NCBI GenBank assembly: GCA_964417785.1
Contig: CAYQJO010000080.1
Span: 1-16,834, forward strand
Origin: DAOTUL01 sp034437435
Lineage (GTDB): Bacteria > Chloroflexota > Anaerolineae > Aggregatilineales > Phototrophicaceae
Direction of reading: 5' to 3'
DNA: 16,834 nt
Made by a program: the position numbers and the translations under genes. A model generated the notes under the pieces. That model saw only the letters and a program-made list of their open reading frames with translations. It ran no database searches and had not been told where the DNA came from. Positions 1 to 5,911 of the stretch are shown here, in pieces. Each line of letters opens with the position of its first letter. The stretch's first letter is position 1.

Positions 1-18
1 CACCCGCTAAAGCAGGTG
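1..18 (+). other. Small hairpin before the nucleotidyltransferase gene
   Basis: CACC (1-4) can pair with GGTG (15-18). GC/GC pairs lie inside a C-A mismatch, and the loop is TAAA. It could be the 3' hairpin of an upstream gene cut off by the window edge, but there is no U-tract and the stem is short. Confidence 0.2.
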
Positions 19-38
19 GTTTCCGCCGCATAATTTCT

Positions 39-1109
39 ATGAAAGCTGTCATTCTTGCCGCAGGGCAAGGCACTCGCCTCCGCCCTGTCACTCTGACCAT
101 GCCGAAACCGATGGTGCCGGTCGCCAACAAATGCCTGATTCGCTACGCCATTGATGTGCTGAAGCGAGCAGGTCTGGACGAAATCGGCATCGTGATTAAC
201 GACATGTCGTCACCCATCACTACACTGCTCAAAGATGGCTCCGACCTGGGAATCAAAGTTGAATACATCATCCAGGAAGAACAAAAAGGTCTGGCCCATG
301 CCATCGGCCTGTGCCATCCCTTCGTCGGTGATGATCCCTTCTGTGTGTTCCTGGGTGACAACATCTTCCAGGACAAAATGGAGGGGCTGCTGCGCAACTT
401 TGAAGCCTCGGAATACGATGCTGCTATCGCACTGGGCGAAGTCCCCGATCCCACCCGCTTCGGCATTGCTGAGGTCAAGGACAATCTGGTCACGCGGCTG
501 GTGGAAAAACCGAAAGACCCGCCGTCAAATCTGGCGATCTGCGGTGTCTATCTGTTCCGTCCGTCCATTTTCGACGCCATCTCGAAGATCAAACCGTCGT
601 GGCGCAATGAACTGGAAATCACGGACGCTATTCAAGTGCTGGTCACAGAGAGCAAGAAGGTTCAGGCGTATATCGTGCAAGGCTGGTGGATTGATGCCGG
701 TAAGCCCGATGCCATCATTAACGCCAACCAGCTTGTGCTGGGTGACCTGCCCTACACGCCCGCACCGGAGAGCGATTTGATCGAAGGCGACTCCGATGTG
801 TCGAACCGGGTCATTATGGGCGAAAATACCCGCATCATCGACAGTGTAATTCGCGGCCCCGTTATCATCGGCGACAATGTCGTCATCAAAAACAGCTACA
901 TCGGCCCCTACACCGCTATCGGGTCTGATGTCACCATCGAGAACAGCGAGATCGAAGCCAGCATCGTCATGCAGAACTGCAAGCTGAAGGTCCCCGGACG
1001 CATCGACTCGAGTCTGGTTGCGGACAATTCTATTGTGACCTCATCCGCTGCCGCCCTGCCATCCACCCACCGCTTTATTCTGGCGGAAAACAGTTACGTA
1101 CAACTGTAA
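39..1109 (+). CDS. rmlA: Glucose-1-phosphate thymidylyltransferase, long form (RmlA/RfbA-type sugar nucleotidyltransferase)
   Basis: A cytoplasmic enzyme that joins a sugar 1-phosphate to a nucleoside triphosphate, probably giving dTDP-glucose for cell-surface glycans. The N-terminal half is a nucleotidyltransferase domain with the GxGTRLRP signature at residues 9-16, PKPM at 22-25, LGDN at 105-108 and EKPKDPPSN at 156-164. Residues about 250-325 carry isoleucine-rich hexapeptide repeats (GPVIIGDN, NSYIGPYTAIG) that form a left-handed beta helix. This two-part layout and the 356-residue length match the long RmlA family rather than the short, roughly 290-residue RmlA. The frame is open upstream to the window edge, but MKAVILAAG is the usual family start. 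There is no clear ribosome-binding site. The exact sugar is inferred, because related enzymes use other sugars or UTP. Its stop codon lies 3 nt from that of the convergent gene. Confidence 0.85.
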   Translation: MKAVILAAGQGTRLRPVTLTMPKPMVPVANKCLIRYAIDVLKRAGLDEIGIVINDMSSPITTLLKDGSDLGIKVEYIIQEEQKGLAHAIGLCHPFVGDDPFCVFLGDNIFQDKMEGLLRNFEASEYDAAIALGEVPDPTRFGIAEVKDNLVTRLVEKPKDPPSNLAICGVYLFRPSIFDAISKIKPSWRNELEITDAIQVLVTESKKVQAYIVQGWWIDAGKPDAIINANQLVLGDLPYTPAPESDLIEGDSDVSNRVIMGENTRIIDSVIRGPVIIGDNVVIKNSYIGPYTAIGSDVTIENSEIEASIVMQNCKLKVPGRIDSSLVADNSIVTSSAAALPSTHRFILAENSYVQL

Positions 1110-1112
1110 AGA

Positions 1113-1535
1113 TCACAACAACCGCTGCTGCCCGCTCCTCAGCGGGCGCGGTGGATGTAACCCGTTCTGTTGCAGCCATGCCTCATCCGGTCCATTCCAA
1201 CCGACCGCCACAAAATCAACCCGGTCTTTGTCATCGAAAACCACGCCTTCGGCTTCCAGCAGCGTGCGCTGGCGTTCGGCTCCAGGACGCGGGCTGATTT
1301 TGCCCTGGCTGTTGATGACACGCTGCCAGGGGATACCCTCGCCGGGCGGTGTGTTGTTCATCGCCGTACCCACCCAGCGTGCACCCAGCCGGTCATAATC
1401 GGGTGGCAGTACGCCCTCCGGTGGCGGGATCATGGCTGCGATCTGCCCATATGTGCTGACCTGTCCCGCCGGAATCTGGCGCACAATCAACCAGACCAGC
1501 CAGAAGTAGCGTTCGGGATCGGGTGGATTCCACAT
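1113..1535 (-). CDS. Alkyltransferase-like (ATL) DNA-repair protein, MGMT family
   Basis: A 140-residue protein with the DNA-binding fold of O6-alkylguanine-DNA alkyltransferases. TYGQIA lies at residues 28-33 and the ARWVG segment at 52-56 supplies the expected arginine finger, Arg53. The active-site segment reads IPWQRVINSQGKIS, so Trp70 occupies the place of the alkyl-accepting Cys of the usual PCHRV motif. Tryptophan at this point is the hallmark of ATL proteins, which bind alkylated guanine and hand it to nucleotide excision repair instead of removing the alkyl group. Gln replaces the usual His after the Trp. The ATG at 1535 overlaps the TGA of the upstream sugar kinase by one base (TGATG), implying translational coupling. 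A GTG one codon upstream (1538) is an alternative start. The C-terminal tail is encoded across a GC-rich hairpin. Confidence 0.87.
   Translation of the reverse strand: MWNPPDPERYFWLVWLIVRQIPAGQVSTYGQIAAMIPPPEGVLPPDYDRLGARWVGTAMNNTPPGEGIPWQRVINSQGKISPRPGAERQRTLLEAEGVVFDDKDRVDFVAVGWNGPDEAWLQQNGLHPPRPLRSGQQRLL
1130..1147. terminator. GC-rich hairpin at the convergent junction
   Basis: GCCCGCT (1130-1136) pairs perfectly with AGCGGGC (1141-1147) around a CCTC loop. It lies just past the nucleotidyltransferase stop and inside the last codons of the alkyltransferase-like gene, so both transcripts would carry it. There is no T-run on either side, so a role as a bidirectional terminator or 3'-end stabiliser is inferred. 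Confidence 0.4.
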
Positions 1536-2515
1536 CACGTCTCTATCGCCTGGATTAATTCGTCTATGGATGGGGTGTAATTGCCGAACCGGCGCACGAC
1601 GATGCCGCTGGCGATGTTGGCAAGTGCTGCCGCCTCATGGTAGCTGGCACCGGCGGCCAGCGCCATAGTCAGGACAGCGATGGTCGTATCACCCGCACCG
1701 ACCGTATCGTACACATCGGAGATTGCCGGTGCCGCTGCGTGGAAAGCGATACCGTCGGCCAGCGCCAGGGTCATGCCGTCGCCGCCGCGTGTGATGACCA
1801 TCGCACCAGTGAGGTCTAACTGGTGGCGCAAATCAGCGGCGGCCTGTGCGAACGTCTCATCACCGTGTAAATCACGCCCCAGAAAGTCGGCAGCCTCCTG
1901 CGCGTTGCATTTGACCAGCGCAAAACCGGAATACTTGCTCAGTTCGCCCTGGGCGTCCGCCGTGAGCAGCTTATCCGCCGCCAGAGTCCGCACCGATTCC
2001 ACCAGTGACGGGGTGAGCAAACCGGAACGGTAATCGGAAAGCAGCACCGCATCGACCTGTGGAATCGCGCCGCGTACCGCATCAGAGACCGCCGCCTCGA
2101 TGGCGGCGGTCACTGGTTGGCGCGAAAGCCGGTCCAGGCGTGCTACTTGCTGCGGGAAGCGCAGGCCCATCTGCGCCATGACGCGGGTCTTAACGGTTGT
2201 CGGTCGCTCCGGATCGACCACCAGACCGGCGGGGTCGATGCCGCGCTCAGACAGGGTACAACGAAGCTGGTCAGCGAACTCGTCCTCACCGACCAGACCA
2301 ATCTGGCAGGCATAACCGCCCAGCGCGACGATATTGGCTGCCGGGTTGGCGGCTCCACCGGGCAGCAGCCGCCGGGACTCAAATTCCAGCACCGGCACCG
2401 GCGCTTCCCGGCTCATCCGGGTGGCCCTGCCGGTGAGATATTCATCCAGGATGACATCACCGGCGACCAATACCCGCTGCCGGCTTAACTTCGCAATCAA
2501 TGACCGTAAACGCAT
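1535..2515 (-). CDS. PfkB-family sugar kinase, HldE/RfaE1-like (D-glycero-beta-D-manno-heptose-7-phosphate kinase-like)
   Basis: A cytoplasmic ribokinase-fold enzyme that phosphorylates a sugar or sugar phosphate. VLVAGDVILDEYL (residues 15-27) is the first strand region. EAPVPV at 37-42 and the glycine-rich GGAANPAANI segment (53-62) match the heptose-kinase branch, as does LSDYRSGLL at 159-167. DTVGAGDTT (270-278) is the second PfkB signature, with Asp276 as the catalytic base and GAGD as the anion hole. At 326 residues it has the length of the kinase domain alone, and no cytidylyltransferase domain (HldE C-terminal half) or other heptose gene is visible here. The substrate is therefore uncertain. 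The region before the ATG shows no Shine-Dalgarno sequence, and a terminator for the gene upstream ends only about 25 nt before it. It is followed, with overlap, by the alkyltransferase-like gene. Confidence 0.8.
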   Translation of the reverse strand: MRLRSLIAKLSRQRVLVAGDVILDEYLTGRATRMSREAPVPVLEFESRRLLPGGAANPAANIVALGGYACQIGLVGEDEFADQLRCTLSERGIDPAGLVVDPERPTTVKTRVMAQMGLRFPQQVARLDRLSRQPVTAAIEAAVSDAVRGAIPQVDAVLLSDYRSGLLTPSLVESVRTLAADKLLTADAQGELSKYSGFALVKCNAQEAADFLGRDLHGDETFAQAAADLRHQLDLTGAMVITRGGDGMTLALADGIAFHAAAPAISDVYDTVGAGDTTIAVLTMALAAGASYHEAAALANIASGIVVRRFGNYTPSIDELIQAIET

Positions 2516-2539
2516 GATCTATAGCGTAGCGCAGGCAAA

Positions 2540-2571
2540 CAAAAAGAAAAGGGCCGATATGCGACCCCTTC
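2540..2571 (-). terminator. Rho-independent terminator
   Basis: Read on the minus strand, AAGGG (2570-2566) pairs with CCCTT, with an inner TCG/CGG extension, a one-base bulge and a CATAT loop. A T-rich run, TTTTCTTTTT, follows at 2550-2541. It lies just after the stop of the small minus-strand gene and before the sugar kinase. It is the only hairpin in the window that I saw with a proper U-tract. Confidence 0.65.
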
Positions 2572-2596
2572 CAAAGCAGAAGTATCGTAACGCCCC

Positions 2597-2818
2597 TTAA
2601 GCAAATTTTGTTCGCGGTGCCGGTGTTTCGTCACCGTACCGCTCCTGTAAGCGATCACCCAACTGGGACATGGCTTTACCAAAACGCGCCAGTGTCGGCC
2701 CATAAACCGGTGTCTGTGGGTTTTCCATCTCAGCGCACTGACGTCTTTCATCGGCACGGCGCAGCAGTTCTTCGCGGCGCATCTGGTCCAGCTTGATATT
2801 CAGGTCGGAGTTAAACAT
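2597..2818 (-). CDS. Small charged helical protein of unknown function
   Basis: A 73-residue soluble protein that I do not recognise. The first half is strongly charged and likely helical (KLDQMRREELLRRADERRQ, residues 9-27) and could form a short coiled coil. The rest contains a PQTPVYGPT turn and a second helix (LARFGKAMSQLGDRLQERYG). There is one Cys, and no signal peptide or membrane segment. I chose the ATG at 2818 because AGGAAA (2830-2825) stands six bases upstream. The longer reading from ATG at 2845 adds nine residues but has no ribosome-binding site. Its own terminator follows at 2571-2540. The coding call rests on the ribosome site, the coherent composition and the terminator, not on homology. 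Confidence 0.6.
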   Translation of the reverse strand: MFNSDLNIKLDQMRREELLRRADERRQCAEMENPQTPVYGPTLARFGKAMSQLGDRLQERYGDETPAPRTKFA

Positions 2819-2943
2819 CTGGTATTTCCTTTCGGCATCCTTCATAGGGTAATACGCAGAAGAGGCCGGACCGGTTCAAATTTAATTAAATGATAGAATA
2901 TCGTCTTTCATGGTCATAGGCAGGTGGTGCCATAACGTAAGAT

Positions 2944-2975
2944 CAGCCGGTTCGACCCTGGCCGTTTGGGCAGGG
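2944..2975 (+). other. Two overlapping alternative hairpins
   Basis: GCCGG (2946-2950) can pair with CTGGC (2958-2962) around the loop TTCGACC. Alternatively, CCCTG (2956-2960) can pair with CAGGG (2971-2975), with CC/GG inside and a GTTT loop. The two structures share bases, so only one can form at a time. The region lies upstream of the best promoter candidate, so whether it is transcribed is unknown. Confidence 0.25.
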
Positions 2976-3067
2976 CAGGAAAAACCGGGCTGTGGCGGGA
3001 TAGCTTCGCAAATATTACGAGAACATTCTTTAATTCTCTACGTTTTACCCGGACAAGGTGTTTTTCT

Positions 3068-3095
3068 TTGTTTTTCATCAGCGGCTTTCTAAAAT
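3068..3095 (+). promoter_or_regulatory. Sigma-70-type promoter for the ABC importer operon
   Basis: The -35 box is TTGTTT (3068-3073), then a 16-base spacer and the -10 box TAAAAT (3090-3095). The predicted start near 3102 gives a leader of about 38 bases before the ATG at 3140. That leader contains GAGGGAG (3127-3133), a strong ribosome-binding site six bases from the start codon. Confidence 0.6.
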
Positions 3096-3139
3096 AGACA
3101 GTGCGGCATTAGCAAGTGATGAATTAGAGGGAGTTCCCC

Positions 3140-4810
3140 ATGTTACGCAGATCGACTATTCTTGTTGTGCTGGTTATTTTGCTGCTGCTGGCACCGGCGG
3201 CCAGCGCCCAGGACGGGAGCCGCGTTTTGCGGTTCGCTTATGCATCCGAACCCGGTCTACTCAGCCCGTATTTCAGTATTCTGGAAATTGACACTGAAAT
3301 CAGTTCGATCTATCTGCAACCGCCCTGGGGCATGAACAGCGACACCGAATTGATCCCCATTCTCACCGAAGAACTCCCCAGCCTGGATAACGGCGGCGTT
3401 GTCTACGATACGGACAACGAAACCACCACCATCACCTTCACCCTCGCCGATTGGGCGGTCTGGTCCGACGGCGCACCGATGGTGGCTGATGACTTCGTGA
3501 TCCTGTACGACATCGCCACCGATGGCGTCAGCGGGTTCCTGGAGCAGTACATGGGAGCCGCCGAGATTCGCCAGGGTGAGAGCGAAAAAGAGGTCGTCAT
3601 CTTCTATGACGAACTGCTGCCCGACTGGTACGTGGCGCAGTATTATCCCATGCCGAGCCATCTGCTGCGCGAACCCTATGAAGCCGCGCTGGCCGAAGGC
3701 AGCAACTTCGATTCGCTCGACTGGCTTCGCAATCCCACCGTCAGCAATGCCCCCTTCGTCTTCGCCGAATGGGACCCCGGCAGCACCATGCGCTTTGTCC
3801 GCAATGAGAACTACTGGAAAGATGTGTGGGCTGACGAACTGGTCATCGGCTTCTACAGCGATACCAACGTCATCCAGCAGCTTATCAAAAGCGACGAAAT
3901 CGACTGGACCCGTGACCTGGACCTGATCTCCGCCAACGAAGTCGCCGGTGACAACCCCGATCTCAAAATCACCACTTATTTTGAAGGCTCACGCCGCCAG
4001 TTGAAGTTCAACACCGCCGGCCATCCGGCCCTGGCCGATAAAGACGTGCGTCGGGCCATCATCATGGGCATCGACCGCTCGCTCATCATCGAAGAACTGT
4101 TCGAGGGCCTCAACACCATCCCGCTCAGTCTGTGGGACGGCACCCCCTGGGTCAACCCGGACCTGGACCTGATCGGCTATGACCCGGATGGCGCGGTCGA
4201 AATGCTGCGTGAAAAAGGCTGGTACGATGATGACGGCGACGGCGTGGTAGAAGCACACGGCGTCGAGGGTGTGGAAGACGGCACCCCGCTCGAACTGATC
4301 GCCACTGGCTACTCCAACTGGACCATCTACGAGGATGTGCTGCTGACCATTCAGCAGATGCTGGATGAGATCGGTGTGGAAGTCAATGTCACGCTTATCG
4401 ATGTCAATCTGATGCACGACACCTACACCAACGACGGCGCATTCGCTACCGGCGCATACGACATGTATATGCAGGGTTGGTGGCACACCACCGAGTCGAT
4501 GGCTCCGTCCAACTACTGGGCCTGCGAGGAAATCCCCAGTGAAGAAAACCCCGGCGGCCAGAACGGTGAGTTCGTCTGCATCCCGGAAATGGACGAATTG
4601 TGGCAGACGGTCGCAAACTCACTGGATACAGACGAGCGGTTGGAAGCTGTCTACCGCGTTCAGGAGATCATGGCGGATGAGAACTTCGTCATGTTCATCC
4701 AGTCCAACGATGAAGGCATGGTGATGCAGGCCGGCATGGAAAATGTACGGCGCGGTAAATTCGGCACTCCGTTCTACAATGTGAACGAGTGGCAGCGCAC
4801 CGACTCTTAA
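3140..4810 (+). CDS. ABC transporter substrate-binding protein, family 5 (peptide/nickel/opine type, DppA/OppA-like)
   Basis: An exported solute receptor of 556 residues that captures oligopeptides, dipeptides or related ligands for the permeases encoded next. Residues 1-23 are a classic signal peptide: two Arg, a long Leu/Val/Ile core, then ASA before Gln24. There is no Cys at the cleavage site, so it is predicted to be released by signal peptidase I and not lipid-anchored. The mature part has the family pattern: LRFAYASEPGLLSPY near the N-terminus, WSDGAPMVADDF (the first family signature), a hinge region with VRRAIIMGIDRSLI, and GWYDDDGDGVVEAHG, a loop often seen in this family. Two cysteines in CEEIPSEENPGGQNGEFVC probably form a disulphide. 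The ribosome site is strong. A stable hairpin follows the stop codon. The ligand cannot be told from sequence alone. Confidence 0.9.
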   Translation: MLRRSTILVVLVILLLLAPAASAQDGSRVLRFAYASEPGLLSPYFSILEIDTEISSIYLQPPWGMNSDTELIPILTEELPSLDNGGVVYDTDNETTTITFTLADWAVWSDGAPMVADDFVILYDIATDGVSGFLEQYMGAAEIRQGESEKEVVIFYDELLPDWYVAQYYPMPSHLLREPYEAALAEGSNFDSLDWLRNPTVSNAPFVFAEWDPGSTMRFVRNENYWKDVWADELVIGFYSDTNVIQQLIKSDEIDWTRDLDLISANEVAGDNPDLKITTYFEGSRRQLKFNTAGHPALADKDVRRAIIMGIDRSLIIEELFEGLNTIPLSLWDGTPWVNPDLDLIGYDPDGAVEMLREKGWYDDDGDGVVEAHGVEGVEDGTPLELIATGYSNWTIYEDVLLTIQQMLDEIGVEVNVTLIDVNLMHDTYTNDGAFATGAYDMYMQGWWHTTESMAPSNYWACEEIPSEENPGGQNGEFVCIPEMDELWQTVANSLDTDERLEAVYRVQEIMADENFVMFIQSNDEGMVMQAGMENVRRGKFGTPFYNVNEWQRTDS

Positions 4811-4818
4811 TTGACAGT

Positions 4819-4848
4819 GCCGGGGCGCGGGATGAACCGCACCCCGGC
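4819..4848 (+). other. Stable intercistronic hairpin between binding protein and permease
   Basis: GCCGGGGCGCGG (4819-4830) pairs with CCGCACCCCGGC (4837-4848) through 11 of 12 positions (one C-A mismatch), closing on a GATGAA loop. It begins 8 bases after the binding-protein stop and ends 11 bases before the permease ATG, with no U-tract. Hairpins in this place are known in importer operons to protect the upstream message from 3' decay or to cause partial termination, so that binding protein exceeds permease. That role is inferred here. Confidence 0.6.
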
Positions 4849-4859
4849 CTGACTGACTT

Positions 4860-5900
4860 ATGGGCAAATACCTGATCCGCCGGTTGTTGCAGGCTGTGCC
4901 GCTCCTTTTTGCGATCAGCCTGGTTTTGTTCATTATCACCAACTCCATCGGTGATCCCTTCGCCACGCAGATGATTCAGCCACGTCCACCAACCGCCGAG
5001 CAGCTTGAAACCCTGCGGCGGCAGATGGGACTGGATCAGCCAATTTACATCCAGTACATCTACTGGCTGCTGGGCAACGACTGGACCCTGGTCGATGTGG
5101 ATGGCGACGGCGACACTGACGAAAACATGTACGGCAAGCGCAAAGGCGTCATCCGGGGCGACTTCGGCGTATCGCTCATCACTCGCCAACCGGCGATGGA
5201 TCGCATCGAAGAACGCTTCCCCAACACGCTGATCCTGATGCTGCCGATGTATGTAATTGTCATTACATTGGCGCTGTTTCTGGGCATTGTGTCCGCCCTG
5301 AAACAATACACCGTGTGGGATAATATCTTCACCACAATGGCGTTCGTCTTCTACTCCATGCCCATCTTCTTCGTGGCCCTGGGGATGATCTATGTCTTTG
5401 CCGTTGGATTCCGCGAGTTGGGTTTGCCCCATGCACCCATCGCCGGCATGTACGATCCAACCAAACCGCGCAATCTCGCCAACCTGATTGAACATATGAT
5501 CCTGCCGGTTACCACCATGACGATCATCAGCACGGCGTTTTACATGCGCTTCGTCCGGTCCAGCATCCTTGAGGCGATGAATCGGGATTATGTGCGCACC
5601 GCCCGCTCCAAAGGACTGCGCGAGCGGCGGGTGTTCTCGCTGCACGTCCTCAAGAACGCCGCACTGCCGCTGGTGACACTTATCGGCCTGGACCTGCCTT
5701 TCTTGTTGGGCGGTGCGGTCGTCACCGAGAGCATTTTTGCGTGGCCGGGCATGGGCCAGTTGTTCATCGAAAGTTTGCGCCAGTCGGACTACACCGTGTT
5801 GATGGGTATTCTGATGATTATCGCGCTCGCCGTTGTCGTTTTTCAGATTCTCACCGACATCGTATATTCCTGGATCGACCCCAGGGTAAGGCTCACATAG
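4860..5900 (+). CDS. ABC transporter permease, DppB/OppB-like
   Basis: An inner-membrane channel subunit of 346 residues for the peptide-type importer. Residues 9-29 form the first membrane helix. About five more lie between 123 and 335 (for example 125-145, 158-183, 276-294, 312-333). EAMNRDYVRTARSKGL (238-253) is the EAA loop that docks with the ATPase. The first extracytoplasmic segment is longer than usual: residues 71-102 insert a hydrophilic stretch containing DVDGDGDTDE (79-88), which has the spacing of a calcium-binding DxDxDG loop. The chosen ATG gives the family's usual N-terminus (MGKYLIRRLL), although no ribosome site precedes it, so translation may depend on the upstream gene or hairpin. 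The next permease gene follows after an 11-base gap, and its ribosome site overlaps this TAG. Confidence 0.9.
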   Translation: MGKYLIRRLLQAVPLLFAISLVLFIITNSIGDPFATQMIQPRPPTAEQLETLRRQMGLDQPIYIQYIYWLLGNDWTLVDVDGDGDTDENMYGKRKGVIRGDFGVSLITRQPAMDRIEERFPNTLILMLPMYVIVITLALFLGIVSALKQYTVWDNIFTTMAFVFYSMPIFFVALGMIYVFAVGFRELGLPHAPIAGMYDPTKPRNLANLIEHMILPVTTMTIISTAFYMRFVRSSILEAMNRDYVRTARSKGLRERRVFSLHVLKNAALPLVTLIGLDLPFLLGGAVVTESIFAWPGMGQLFIESLRQSDYTVLMGILMIIALAVVVFQILTDIVYSWIDPRVRLT

Positions 5901-5911
5901 GAAGCGGCTTG

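Larger units (their letters stand above)
2819..3139. other. Non-coding region between divergent genes
   Basis: This 321-base gap separates the small minus-strand gene from the binding-protein gene. It has an AT-rich patch (about 2877-2905) that probably holds the minus-strand promoter, although no clear hexamer pair stands out. At 2944-2975 there are two mutually exclusive hairpins, and at 3068-3095 a good plus-strand promoter. I see no convincing gene here. Short open frames lack ribosome sites and have no protein-like composition. Confidence 0.6.

Noticed and set aside
2497..2757. 86-residue minus-strand frame overlapping the small helical protein
   Set aside because: It crosses the U-tract terminator and has no ribosome site. 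The other frame has both a site and coherent composition.
2905..2975. Possible tRNA: a T-arm-like stem with a TTCGACC loop at 2946-2962 and a GGC/GCC D-arm-like stem upstream
   Set aside because: Only about 14 bases separate the two arms, so there is no room for an anticodon arm. The bases that would form the acceptor stem do not pair and there is no CCA context.
4695..5645. 316-residue open frame on the minus strand opposite the binding-protein end and DppB-like permease
   Set aside because: It is rich in His, Gln and Gly without domain pattern, has no ribosome site, and lies opposite two clear genes. It is a composition artefact.
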